Position numbers and translations under genes: made by a program. From Chinchilla lanigera (taxonomy: Eukaryota > Chordata > Mammalia > Rodentia > Chinchillidae): a stretch of DNA of 64,000 nt. Shown here piece by piece: positions 22,900 to 34,829 of this stretch. The stretch is from positions 3,663,320-3,727,319 of the forward strand of contig NW_004955475.1 of the NCBI RefSeq assembly GCF_000276665.1, given 5' to 3'. The notes under the pieces were generated by a model. That model did no database searches and was not told the DNA's origin. It worked only from the letters and a program-made list of their open reading frames with translations. Every line of letters begins with the position of its first letter. Within the stretch, counting starts at the first letter, position 1.

Positions 22900-24240
22900 A
22901 AAAATCATATTTCAAGATGTGTGGGCAGAAGACTCAGCACTGGCGCTAACCCCTAACCATGCCACCTTGATAATTGAACCAAGCCCAGTGCTACTCCTGT
23001 TGTTGTCAGAAAACATCCAGTGTCACAGGAGGCGTACAGGGGAATTCTAACCCACATTTCCATGCTGAAACAAGGTGGAATCCTGACAGATTGTGAGTCA
23101 TCCTAGAACACTACTCTGCTTCCAGTAAATAAACCAAATTGACATTTCTACCCAGTGCAAGATCTCCTAGCCATCTGTGATCCTGCATCCAACTTTCCCA
23201 AACCCATACACCCTCCTAAGTCTGCTATTGCTTGCCTGGCCTAACTGCCTGGATTTATAAGCTGCTTTCTTTTGCCTGTGTATAGCCCCCACCAGCTCAC
23301 TCCTATTTGCCTTTGAACAAGGGGACCATGAGACAGGGTAAATGGGACAACTCACATGGACTCAGTTACCACAAGGTATTAGAAATTCTCCCACATGATT
23401 CCAGGAAGGTTTGGCTGCTGACCTGGCCAAATTCCCCCATGGAAAATTTAACTTCATACTTGTGGAGTACTTAGATGACATTTTGATCAGCTGTCCCAAC
23501 TAACAGGACCGCTGGGAGGGAACCCAAGCCCTTCTCTACAACTTAAATGACACTGAGTATAAGATTTCTTGGAAGAAAGCTCAAACCTGTAAATAAAAGG
23601 TCAGATACTAAGGACTTGCTTTAGAGAAGAGACTCCAAAACCTAGGCCCCAAAAGAAAAGCAGTCATTTGCTGCATTCCACAACCTGACTTCAACAGAGA
23701 GCTTCGGGAGTTCTCAGGGACAGCTGGTTTCTGGCAGGTCTGGATACCGGAATATTGCTGAAAAGGCTGGACCACATTATGACATGCTAAAGAAACCCGC
23801 AACTGAAAGAGAAGTAATCAGATGGACTTTGCAGGGCACTGAGACATTCAAACAAATTAAAAGAGCTCTAGGCTCAGCTCAGGCTTTAGGAATTCCAGGT
23901 GTAACTCACCCCTTTAACCTGTTTGTTGACAAAAGACAACATGTTGCATTGGGATTCATAACTTAAATGGTGAGAACTTGGGCAAGGCTAGTTGCCTACT
24001 TGTCCAAGACTCTGGACTCAGTGTCAAAAGGATAGCCTCCCTGTTTGTGTGTGCTCACTGCTATAGCTCTCCTGATCAAAGAAGCGGACAAATTGACTCT
24101 GGAACAAAACTTGACTGTTCAGGTGCCACACCCTGAGTTTGAACTCCTCGATAGTTGGGGACACTGTTGGCTCTCAAGCAACCACTTCACTCAGTACAAA
24201 GACTGCTTTTCAGAAATTCCTGACTCATGTATCAGCCACT
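22900..24240 (+). pseudogene. ERV reverse transcriptase remnant
   Basis: The YLDD polymerase motif is at 23468-23479. It is preceded by palm-type sequence in shifting frames and followed by thumb and connection segments (the open piece at 23784-23966 includes an HPFNLFVDKRQHVALG-type stretch). Several stop codons and frame changes show a decayed pol. Confidence 0.75.
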
Positions 24241-24963
24241 TAAAGCTTTAAATTCAGCCACTTGCTTGCCCAAAGAATTCAGACAGCCAGACCATGACTG
24301 TCTCATGTTGACTGATGAAAGGTTTGCTAGCCATCCTGACCTGCAGATAGAGCCTTTGAAGGGTATTGGGTACATTTCATTCACAGAAAGAAGTAACTCA
24401 TTTAGAAATGGAAAACATCAAGCTAGCTGTGCACTTGTCACTATTGAAGAGGTGCTCCTAGCTGGAACTCTTCCTCAAAACTGGTGGACACAATGGACTG
24501 AAATTTGGGCTCTAATACAAGCTGTTAACTGGGCAAAAGACAAGGAGGTAAACATTTACACAGATTCCAGGTATGTTTTTGACACAGTTCATGTCCACAG
24601 AATGTTATATAGAGTGTGGCCTCTTGACAAGCCAAAAGAAAATAAATCAAAAATAGTATTGAATTCTTGCAACTTTTGGTTGCTGTGTGAAAACCTAAAA
24701 AGGTGGCTGTCATCCACTGTAAAGGACATCAAAAGATAAAAGGCTCTGTCACACTTGGAAAACAAAACACAGATGAAGCTGCAAAATTGGATGCTGAAGG
24801 CGCTACCTGGGGAGATATTGACTTGGTACAAAATTTAGTAGCTCTGCACAGAATACCTCCAAAAACTATTCTCAGCCTTCAGTGGGGGCCTCTTCACTAC
24901 ACTAAAGATGAAATAAAATGGCCACAACAGGAAGGCGCAACTGTAGAATCAAATGGTGTCTGA
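24227..24963 (+). pseudogene. ERV RNase H remnant
   Basis: The longest open piece of the element (170 codons at 24227-24739). It has a TDE segment near 24312 where a TDG-type catalytic site is expected, a WTEIWALIQAV helix, and the IYTDSRYVFDT motif near 24554-24586. It shifts frame at about 24705 and continues through a GHQK segment. No activity is expected. Confidence 0.8.
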
Positions 24964-25860
24964 GCCTTGCAGGATGATTGAATGGTCATCCCTAAGGAGT
25001 TAGCTTACATTTGGGTGAAACACCACCACGATATCACCCATGGAGGAAAGGCTGCTATGACCAGCTCCTGAATCACTATTATTATATCCTAACAGCAATC
25101 TGTGTGACATTAGCTGAAGATGCCAGACTTGTGCAAAGACTGAGGCCTCAACAGGCTCTCGACACCCACCAGGAATCCAACATGTAGGGCACTCCCTTTT
25201 TGAGGACCTCCAGGGATATTTCACTGAAATTAAACCAGGTCAGGGTTACAAATATTCTCTGGTCCTTTTCTGTCCTTGTTCTGGGTGGTCAGAGGCAGTC
25301 CCTGCAAGAATGGGAAAGGCCTCTGAAGCATGCAGGGCAATGTTAAGAGAAATCATCCCCAGGTATGTGCTGCTCCTGACTATAGGGAGTGACAATGGAC
25401 TGTCATCTGAGCAGAAATTATCCAGAAATTAGCCAAAGAATTAAAAAGTAAATGGAACCTTCACACTGCCTACAGGCCCCAGAGTTATGGTAAACTCAAA
25501 AGGAGGAACAGAACTTTGAAATCAATATTTACCAAATACTATTAGGAGGCTCAAGCACCTTGGGGTGGACTCGCTCCCAATGGCCCTCTTGAAAGTCAGA
25601 ACATCACCAGTACCCACTGGATACAATCCTTTTGAAGTCCTGTTGGGAAGACCCCCACCTATAATAAAGGGTCTTGGGGGAGACTTACGTGAGTTGAGAA
25701 ACATCACTTTACAGGAGCAAACTTACTCATTTAGGCAAACCTTCTCCCAGATACTTAAGAACACAGCAGAAGGGGCACTCCTTCCCACTGACACTCCTGC
25801 TTACTTGCACAGCCCAGGGGACATAGCCTGAAAAAAGGACTCATGTCTTCTGGTTGGAGG
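24964..25860 (+). pseudogene. ERV integrase remnant
   Basis: An HH..C..C zinc-binding region remnant (HHHDITHGG near 25020-25050, then a CQTC segment near 25125). A catalytic core segment follows with a SDNG motif at about 25388, matching the central Asp of the DD35E core. The C-terminal part at 25565-25831 keeps an open frame with a TGYNPFEVLLGRPPP motif. Broken by stops. Confidence 0.78.
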
Positions 25861-27254
25861 GACCTATACTTAATAATTTTGACTATTCCCACTGCAGTAA
25901 AGTTGGCAGATATCCATCTCTGGATTCATTACTCCAGACTAAACAGAGCTCATTGTGACAACTGCTGGAAAGCTTTCTCTGGCCAGTCGACCCCCTGAAG
26001 ACTACCTTGAAGAGACAAAGCACTCAAAGCCCTGTCCTCATAATCCCTGGAAGCTGATGAGTCAACACACAGATGAAGACTGATTGGACACTGTACACGG
26101 GAGCATCTGATTAAAAAATCTCATGTACTATTTTTCTGTTTGGTTTCTGGCATCTTTCCTTTTGATAATCTGTACTTTTGCCCTGGGGCTCCGAACTGTT
26201 ACCCCAGAGGATTGGAGAATTTCACAAAAGATTACCTTTGTCCTTCTCTATCTTGTTGTAGTTATTGGGCTAAGTACCCTTAACTGTCTAAAATGAGTTT
26301 CCCATGGGTAATATTCCTAAACAAACTAGGAGCACATGTCAATTCAGGACATTGGAAATTCCAAATTCAGATCTATTGTTTATGTCCCATCATAACTGTT
26401 ACTCCAGCCTTATCCCACTATGTGGGGAAAGACCTTTTGCTTCCTGGGTTCCTCCAAGGGCCAAAATGTCCCTACTGACCGTATAGATGATTTGACTATT
26501 ACTTCCAGTTCCCCAGTGGCTCCCCAGTGAACTTTCGTTGTTTTGATGGGATTCACCATTTTTTTATGGTACCACCATGAGTCTCTGAGCACTTGCTTTT
26601 CTAATAACTTACCTGTCTGTCTACTTGAGTCAATAGGGTCCTGAACATGTCCATAAGTCACTTAAAAGAATCACCCTGTCATACTGCCCATCCCAGCTGG
26701 GATAGCCACAATGGGAAGTTTAACCCTTAGCAACATGGCCTTGGGTATAGGACAACAACACTCACAGTTAAGTGCCCAGATAGCAGGACAGTTTGCTCAA
26801 ATGCAAACCTAGACACACTACAATAACAAATGGATTCTTTCGCTGCTTTATTCCTTCAAAATTATAGCGCTTTAGATCTCTTGATAGCTCAACGTAAAGG
26901 TACTTGACTTTTTCTGGAAGGAGAGTGCTGTTACTGTGCCAACAAGTCAGGGTTAGTAAGACAAAACTCCTGTCATCTCTGGAAGCATCTGCAACAGAGA
27001 GCTAACAACGGGATAAGAGCTCCTACCTAGTGGGGATTCAAGGATTTTCTCACTTCCTGGGCAGGAAGCTTGCTCAGGCCAATAGTGACGCTCCTGTCAG
27101 TTCTTCTTGTAGGCCCAAGTGTGGTTCAAATTGTAACCTGGTTTCTGTCAAAATTATTTGAAGCTATACATCATATAGCTCTTTCAAAGAACACTTCCCC
27201 CTATCAGCTTCCTAAAACTATGGAAGAAGATTTTCCCTGTTAAAAAAGGAAGAA
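25861..27254 (+). pseudogene. ERV env remnant and polypurine tract
   Basis: A short region for env. A hydrophobic start-like stretch lies at about 26130-26290, then a degraded surface part. Near 26690-26760 the Ala/Gly/Leu-rich pattern typical of the start of a transmembrane subunit is visible. A hydrophobic anchor-like run follows at about 27085-27140. Stops interrupt it and the surface subunit seems largely deleted. The purine-rich tract just before 27255 is the plus-strand priming site. Confidence 0.6.
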
Positions 27255-27780
27255 TGTAAAGGCAAGTTTAAAATTTATAACTAAACCTTGGATTCAAGGA
27301 CAGACCAAAGCAGACCAGCCAGTTCCCATAATTAGAAAGTAACAAAGTCAGCTAGCCTTGGCATTCCAAAACAAGCTACAGCTTGTAAGATAAATGTAAC
27401 TCAACCAGACAGTGCATCTTATTAGCTTGTTTTAAAGACTTGTCACTTAAAGACAGACCCAGCTCAGTCTTACACAATGATTGATTCACCTTGCTCACCT
27501 TAGCTCTATTATACGATAGTAATCCCCAATTAACTCGCTTACTATAAGACTGCCTATAAGTCTGCCTATGACAAAACAATATGTAACCAATTGTAAAATA
27601 TCCTGTTATCTGTCTTTTATACTTCCTTCTAACAACCTGTACAAGTGACTGTCTAACCCCAAGATTGGGCTGGGATTTGAAAACATTTTCCCCCAGCCTG
27701 CCAGTTGAAATAAAGCTGTTTGCCTTCGAAAATTCCTCTGTGCTGCGTGTTCTCTGATATTGTCTGATTTACCTGCAACA
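27255..27780 (+). repeat. 3' LTR of the class I ERV
   Basis: 526 bases, TGTAAAGGCA...CTGCAACA, with the canonical TG...CA ends. AATAAA at 27709-27714 is the likely polyadenylation signal, about 70 bases before the end. Confidence 0.92.
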
Positions 27781-27784
27781 CTAG

Positions 27785-28650
27785 GAATACCGAAGGAGAT
27801 TAAATAAATACACAACATCATTATTCATTAGGGAAATGCAAATAAAACAACATTCAAATGTTACATCACTCCAGTAAAAAATGAGAGCTATCAAAAATGT
27901 AAAACATAAAACATGTGAGAGAGCTTGTGGGAGAAAAGGGACCTGTAACATTTAAACATTATTGATGGGAATGTAAACTTGCAAAAACTTTACTGGAAAT
28001 AGTACGGAAATTCCTCAAAAATTTAGAATGAAAAAGAACTACCATATGGCCCAGAAATGCCACTTCTGCATAAATATCCAGTGGAAATACACACATTGAA
28101 GAAAGACCCTTATTCTCACGTGTATTGCAGCACAATCCACAGTGATCAATAAATGGAAAAAATCAAATTATATATCAACAGATAAGTGGACTAAGGAAAT
28201 GTTATACACACAATGGAATATAATTCAGCTATAAAAATCTGAAATTATGTAATTTGCAACACCATAAATTGAAAAGGAAACCATTATAAGTGAATAAGGC
28301 AGGCAGAAAAAGAAAAGTACAATGTGACCTCAATCACACATAGTTTCTGAAAAAGTTAACTCAGCGATGTTGAGAACTCAGTGGCGGTTACAAAAGGCTA
28401 GGCTCAATAATGGGGAACAGAGATATGGGGAAATGGCGGGCAATGTGTTGTATGATGTAGTTAAACAAGAGGAAGAATTTCTGTTAATCTGTTGCTCACT
28501 GGAGTGACAACAAAAAACAGTAATGTGGCATACCTAAAAAGGGTAGAAGAAACTATTCTTAAAGTTTTGCCGTAAGCAAAAATATGACGAGATGAAGATG
28601 TTAATATTGTATAAATATTTATCAATATTGTGTAATTAAAGTTTATGTGT
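27785..28650 (+). mobile_element. LINE-1 3' part, right of the ERV insertion
   Basis: ORF2 C-terminal remnant beginning with the segment before AATGCAAATAAAACAACATT (27835), with the CCATATGGCCCAGAAATGCC segment near 28041, and running to an AT-rich 3' end. Together with 19735-20009 it makes one L1 split by the retrovirus. Confidence 0.75.
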
Positions 28651-28698
28651 CACTCTACAAATATGTTTGAGATATGTGTTAAATTTAAAATATCGTTT

Positions 28699-28803
28699 TT
28701 TTTATTTTTTATTTTTTGGCTTTTCTCCGGTACCGGGAACTGAACTCATGACCTTGCGCTTGCCAGGCAGGCGCTTTTGCCGCTGAGCTAAATCCCCAGC
28801 CCC
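28699..28803 (-). mobile_element. ID-type SINE, minus strand
   Basis: Reverse complement of the ID body: CTTTTCTCCGGTACCGGGAA to GAGCTAAATCCCCAGCCCCT. The A-rich word TAAAATAT occurs on both sides, a probable target duplication. It lies about 100 bases past the exon 5 donor. Confidence 0.95.
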
Positions 28804-28904
28804 TAAAATATAAAAATAAAAGTAATAATGCTACAAATTCATAACTTCGTGCTTTAATTTGACTCATAAATGTAAAAACAACTTTCCAAGCATATTAACA
28901 TTAC

Positions 28905-29024
28905 CTGGTGAAGGCATGTGTCCAAAAATGCCATTGAAGAAAGCAGGCATCCTAATACTACCACCAATATCAGAGCCCACACCAATCACTGAACAGGCAG
29001 CTGCCAGAGTGCAGCCTTCACCAC
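28905..29024 (-). CDS. FAAH2: FAAH2 coding exon 5, with nucleophilic serine
   Basis: 120 bases. The acceptor CTTTCTACAG precedes GTGGTGAAGG, and the exon ends TCACCAG before a GTAATGTTA donor. It completes the amidase signature: GGEGCTLAAACSVIGVGSDI followed by GGSIRMPAFFNGIFGHMPSP. The Ser in GGSIR is the acyl-enzyme nucleophile (Ser230 in human numbering), so all three catalytic residues are intact across exons 3-5. Where I recall human FAAH2 as GHKPSPG, this reads GHMPSPG (AAG to ATG in effect), so a residue just after the signature has changed. An ID SINE ends about 100 bases past the donor. Confidence 0.95.
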
Positions 29025-30226
29025 CTGTAGAAAGTGCAAACAAAATAAGTTGAAATAAAATGTTAGGTGCATTATTATTTGCGTGTAATAATTTTTCCAT
29101 CCTTTCACTATTTAAATCTTGTGTCTTCAGATTTGAAGTGTCTCATGATTTCAATCATGATTTTAATCCATTCAGTCAATCTATATCTCTTACAGAAATT
29201 ACAACATTTACACTAATGTAATTACTTATGAAGAAGACCTTACATTTGACATTTTATTTTTTGGTTTCTCTTTTTGAAATTCTTACAGCTATTTGCCTTT
29301 CAATTCTTCCATTACTATCTTTCTTTTTGTTGATATTTTTCACAATATCATGTTCAACCCCTAATTTCATTTCATGTATATTATGAAGATATTTTCTTTG
29401 TGAATATCATGAAGATTACATTAAAAATGTTGAAGTTATGAAAATCTGCTTTAAATTTTTACTTAAATTATATACAAACTGTACTTATATGGAACTACCT
29501 CCCCCGTCTATATAACTAGTGTCACAAATTACAACTTTATACATTTTGTAATTAATACCATAAATATGTAATTAGATTATATTTGCTCCTTTGAATCTGT
29601 ATAAAATAAAACTTGAGCACTAGGGATGAAGTGAAATGATATAAGTGCCTGCCTGGCAAGCTCAAGGTCCTGGGTTCAAATCCTGATACCAAAAATGCAA
29701 AATAAAATAAAAATTGGTGTTACAAACCCAAATTACATTAATTTTTTAAAACTATTTCCTCCTGACTTTGTTTTTATAAGAGAAGTTTTTATTTTCGTAT
29801 GGCTTTGAAATCTTTTTTAGCAACCTTTCATTTCAAATGAAATACGCTCAACATTTATTATAGGGTACATTTAGTGTAAATATTCTATACTCACTCAGGT
29901 TTATTTTGTAAATGTCTTAGTTTCTCCCACAGTTTAAAGCACAATTTTCTCATATATAGACTTTTCAACTGGAATTTATTTTCTTTGAACACAGTCATAC
30001 CATTCCACCTCCTTCTTTCCTCCAAAATTCTTCTTAGAAATCTTTGGAAAAATATTTTGAATTTCCTTGGTAAAAATTAAATCACTTTTCTCAGGTCCCT
30101 TTCAAGATTCTTTCTTTGTCTTTCAACAATTGATTATAGGTTTTAGTGTGGGTCTAGCTCAAATGATTTTGCTTGTTGGTCATTAAGATTTTGACCTTAT
30201 AGATCCATGTTTTTCTCTTACGAAGC
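29025..30226. other. Intron 4 sequence, mostly unassigned
   Basis: AT-rich non-coding sequence upstream of exon 5. Apart from the ID SINE at 29612, no gene or family is recognised. Confidence 0.5.
29612..29710 (+). mobile_element. Diverged ID-type SINE
   Basis: GCCTGCCTGGCAAGCTCAAGGTCCTGGGTTCAAATCC core (29646 onward) with an A-rich tail. The A-box part is degraded. Confidence 0.8.
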
Positions 30227-30510
30227 TGTGCAAGTCAACATCGAAAATGTATATATGAAGCTCTTTGCATCTATGCTGTATATATGGACATCCTGACAGG
30301 TCAACTATGGACTCTGCAGAAGGAGTATGGCATGACATGTAGGGAGGGTATAGCCTTGCAGCTGCAGAAAGGAAGTATGTTTCCTCTGCTCTTCCCAAGT
30401 TTCCCAAGCTAACTGTAGCCTATCAGCCCAGTTAGTTCCCTATGCTGTCAGCTCAAGTGTAATATATGCTTTTCCTAAACTTTCTTTCAGATATTTTAAA
30501 TACAGTACAT
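30227..30510 (+). repeat. 5' LTR of the class II-like ERV
   Basis: TGTGCAAGTCAACATCGAAA aligns with TGTGGAGGTCAACAATGAAA at 33635, and the match continues through GGACTCTGCAGA and the AAGTGTAA.ATG segment. The last part is degraded and its end is uncertain. Confidence 0.75.
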
Positions 30511-31559
30511 ACATTTTGCCAACATCTTGGGCATTGTCATGGGCTACCTGAAGTATCAAATTATTTTCATGACACACTGATAGAGATCACTGCAAAGCAG
30601 CCCTGAGCAGGATTTAAATTAATCGATTGGTTTTTCATGTTCCCTTCTGAATCTGTCCAAGGCCCAGGTTCCTTGTCTGGAAACGGGTGGTGGACTCATA
30701 GTAACTTTACCTCTGTGAGTCACTAATCCTTACTAATGCCTGTAATGGCAGATGAAGCCAGAAAGCCTCAAAGGATAAGATCAAAGCCAAGGACACCTGG
30801 ATCTGATCTCAACTAGGTAAAGACTATAACCTCAAGCACCTCACTCCTCAGTGGATCAACTTAATCCTTATTAAGGGGTAATTCAGTACCTTACTTGGAG
30901 AAGTCCTTGAGTAATTCCACCCTTCTTGAGTACTCCCCTCCCTTCTTCTGATAACCAAATAAATATTGACCACCCAGAGAAGGTCTTGATCTTAGACCTG
31001 AGAGAATCTCAAATTCTGTCAGAGGGCTTTCATCCTTCTGGTGACCTGAAATCATTCCATTTGCCTTATCATACACTCGTTCAAGAGATTGTGGACCTGA
31101 TCAGCCTGCAATAACTAAGGGATATCATTAGCCCAATAATGTACAGCTATATTATGCTTAAGGTACATTTTATTTTTAATTTTATTCATTTAATTTTATG
31201 CTTTAAAATAATATTAATTAAATATCTTTACCTAATAAAATGTGTTTTAAAATTCATATCAAAGCAATTCCTTTTTTAAAAAATAGTAAAATATTAAAAA
31301 TATATTCTTTTGTTATGGATGCATGTTTAGAGGTCATAACGATTACACTCCTTGTGATGAGTTGGTATAGACATAACACATCCCAATTCTTTTTTAATCC
31401 CCTTCCTATAAATTAAAAAAGGGGAATGCCACCTTTATGAATCATCACATACCAGTCTTCATTATGCTTCACTTTGAATTTTTAAAATCTTTCCTCTAAT
31501 GGTGTTTTAGCTTATTAATGCTGTATTCTCTCCTTCATATTTGTGCTATAGCATATGGT

Positions 31560-33634
31560 ACCTATTAAGCAGAATATGTCTAATCAATGGGAACTCCCCT
31601 ACCCACTAAAGTGCTGGAGGAGGGGATCTACCTGTGTGACTATCAATAATACAACCCAATGCGTTCCCACCATGCAATTGTGCCCATGAACTCTGAAATG
31701 ATGTAAAGCAGCTGACGGACCAAATAAAACACCAGACAATCCACCTGACTTGGGGTCAACCAAAAAAGATGGATCAAATGGCTTGTGATATACTACATCA
31801 AATCAGGACACTGGTCTCTCCCACAAGCACATTCTTGGCTTATCAGAGTGTGGTTTCATGCCAGATCAGAAGGTAAATGTTCTATTAGGGATAAGCCTCC
31901 TGCTTTTAAGTGCACCCATTCCATCTGCTAACACAGTTTATTGGGATCATGTCCTTAACCCTCCTCGTTTCACAGCTTTAATCTGGTGGCATGCAGAACC
32001 GCCTCTCACTTCTAATGATTTAGCATGGACAGAAAGTATATGGATCCCAGCAACCGGGCTCCCCTCCCCCAAGTACCACCCGCTGTCCAGAAACTAAACA
32101 CTCACCCTCCTGACTGAAAGTCCTCCATTCCTCCTTACTATGTGTCATAATCCCACTTCCTGTGTCACAATCAAGTAGCAGCCATATTTATACTATCAAC
32201 TTACAATCTAACCTTTGTAATGGTAATCACTGAAGGTATCACACAAGAGCAAGAGGACAGTTCAACTATAGTTCCTCCTTCTTTCTCAATCAGCCATGTA
32301 AAAGGGGATTGGAGGTACAAACAGTATTCAGTACAATTGTCCCCATGCTATATAGAATGACCATGCATCAGTATCCTTTTCAACACCATTGTGCTAGATT
32401 GGGGGCCACATGAATCTCCCTGCAGTCATAACAAGACACCTTTGACACTTATTCCAATGAAACTATAAGCTGGAGTGAACATGGTCTCTCTGGGCCAACT
32501 TTAAAACTAATGGACAACAATGCCCATATAAGCCGCCCCACATGCGTAACTGTGGACTGGACTGCCCTTCTTCCCTCTTCTATTGCATGGAAAATATGAA
32601 AACAGTACTGGCACTTATTCCCTTCATGTTGATCAAAATGTGACTGACTTTATAAGTGTTTGTACAACTCATCCTTATGTTTTCCTATGGGCCAATGTTT
32701 TTCCATCTCTAAATATATCTTCTTGGTGTAATATTGCTATCAATGTTCCTTATTGGTATAGCAATTGTATTACTAATAATAATGTATCTCAACATAATGC
32801 TACTCCTGTTATGATTCTAAAATATAGGTCAGCAGTGTGGCTACCAGTAGGTCTAAAGCGAATTTTTTCAGAGGAATATAGTATCCCAATACTATTGAAG
32901 ACTTTACAAAGGGTTAGCCAAAATGTTTCATCGCCACTCTAACAGCCTTCGTAATATCAGCTGTAGTTATACCTACATCCATTATCATGGCTAGTGTTCC
33001 CCTTGTTGGCCACATCAAAACCACTACAACAGTGGAGTTGATACTTTGGAGTATGTCTATACAGTGGAGTCCAATGTTACCAGCTGAATTAAAACAACGA
33101 GTAGATATTGACAGAGATATTATGGCTGGGATTGCAGGCTCTTGAGGTTGCAGTGGAATGGTTAGGGGAACAGCAGGCCACTCTGGCTACCCATTTGCAG
33201 TTAAAATGTGATTGCAGGATGTTAAGCACTGTGTAACAGCCATTCTGTTTAACTATACTAAAAGAATTTGGGAAAGAGTGAAATCTCATCTACCAGGTAT
33301 TTTAACATATCATTGGAGCAATACATTGATTCACTACGTAATCAGCTAGCACATCAAATAAATACCATACACCAACAATACATTCAAAACACAGTGAAAG
33401 AGCTAGAGGAGGGTTTCCATTGGTTGAGCTCTTTACCATAGTACTCAGGACTACTGGCGATATTTATTATTGGAGGATTGCTGTGTACTTGCTTAGCTGT
33501 TGTGACTACTCCATGCCATGCCACAGAATGCAATTTCAAGAACAAACCTCAGTTATAATGGGACTTCTCGCTGAGGCTCAGATCAATGTTTTTCAAGCCA
33601 CTGTTGTTAATAATAATAATTTGAAAGGGGAAAT
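31560..33634 (+). pseudogene. Broken class II env
   Basis: An open stretch at 31858-32097 has a leader-like hydrophobic run followed by a Trp/Pro-rich surface start of betaretroviral type. A second open stretch (32583-32942, 119 codons) is Asn/Ser-rich with several N-x-S/T sites, as in a surface glycoprotein. From about 32940 to 33420, in other frames, there is a fusion-peptide-like small-residue region and heptad-type helical wording of a transmembrane subunit. At least several stops and frame changes separate these parts. Assignment to class II is by overall character only. Confidence 0.6.
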
Positions 33635-34012
33635 TGTGGAGGTCAACAATGAAAATGTATATATGAAATGCTTTACACCTAGGCTGTAGATGTACATGTC
33701 CGGACAGGTCAGCTAAGGACTCTGCAGATGGAGTACTACGTGACTTGGAGGGAAGCCATAGCCTTGAAGCTGCAGGATGTGGGCATATTTTCTGTACTGT
33801 TCCCGAGCATTCCCAAGCCTATCTACTCAAGCCTATCAGCCCAAGTTTCCAATGCTATCAGCACAAGTGTAACATGTACTTTCTCAAACTATGCTTTGGA
33901 CTTTTCTAACAATTCCTTTGTTTAAGACAGAGTATCCTTTTAATAAACAGAGTGGTCACTATCTCTCTCCTCATGTCACAAGTCTTCTTTCATTGTGTGA
34001 TAGCCCGATATT
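33635..34012 (+). repeat. 3' LTR of the class II-like ERV
   Basis: Starts TGTGGAGGTC directly after the polypurine tract. Contains AATAAA at 33942-33947. The end near 34012 is approximate. Confidence 0.75.
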
Positions 34013-34829
34013 AATAATTGAAGAACTAAAGTAAGACATAGCTGGCCGTTAATTTTTAGGATACAGTAATTTTTGCCACTTTCGTTTCTCCTTTTAGAAC
34101 TCCTATAATGCATATATTGGTCTATTAAATTGTGTCCCTTAAGTCCTTTAGTCTCTGCTTTTTAATTTCTCTTCTTGTTCCTCAGATTTAACAATTTTAA
34201 GTGAAATCTTTTCAAGGTAAAAGGTTTTTTCTTCTTTATATTTGCAGCTACTCTTGAACTCAGTTAGTTTCTACTGATGTGATAAAGTAACCGAGATAAT
34301 CAACTTTTAAAGAAGAAAAATGCAGTGGTAATACAGAACTGCAGATGCTTGAAGAAAGAGTTTATGTGCACACAGATGCAATAAACATCTAAGGAACTCA
34401 GGAAAACATAAAGTGAGATTATTTGGAACCTTATGACATTTAAAAGAACTCCTTTATATGGGAAAGTTGAAAACAAAGCACAGACACACAGAGACCCAGG
34501 CAAGACATTCTCAGAAAACAACTTAAATTTTTTTGTTTTCACTCTAATTAGATTTCAAGACTCAGAATATGTACTTCTAATAAATAAAGACCCTTTCTTT
34601 CACAGAGGCAGTCTACAAAGTCTGGGAAAAGTAGGCATTCTTTCAACTGTTCAAATTTAAGAAGCAGCAATGAAAATTTTACAGTTATGCAAAGAAATAA
34701 AAGGTAGAGTACTGTATTCATGAAAACACTCCAAAATATTTCAATAAGATAAAATGATATTCTCACTTAGTGAACTATTTAGACTCTTCCTAGAGACTTT
34801 CATTTAATTCATATGTTTTTAAAATGTGA
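34013..34829. other. Intronic sequence, nothing recognised
   Basis: AT-rich. Short frames on both strands look random. Confidence 0.5.

Larger units (their letters stand above)
20010..27780 (+). mobile_element. Class I (gammaretrovirus-like) endogenous retrovirus, defective
   Basis: A provirus of about 7.8 kb bounded by related LTRs and flanked by CTAG at 20006-20009 and 27781-27784; a 4-base duplication fits gammaretroviral integration. In order it shows an LTR with an assembly gap, leader, gag remnant, protease, reverse transcriptase, RNase H, integrase, a short env region, a polypurine tract (27242-27254) and the 3' LTR. All long frames are broken by stops and shifts. It is inserted into an L1 and lies antisense to FAAH2. 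Class assignment rests on gag and pol resemblance and the target-site length. Confidence 0.9.
30227..34012 (+). mobile_element. Class II-like endogenous retrovirus, env-bearing, gag-pol deleted
   Basis: Two alignable LTRs of the same orientation at 30227 and 33635 enclose about 3.1 kb. The 3' LTR is preceded by a polypurine tract (33623-33634). The internal part shows a degraded env with betaretrovirus/HERV-K-like character and no recognisable protease, RT or integrase, so the central genome is deleted. An AT-rich stretch at 31120-31550 may be a later insertion. Antisense to FAAH2. No clear target duplication was found. Confidence 0.7.
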
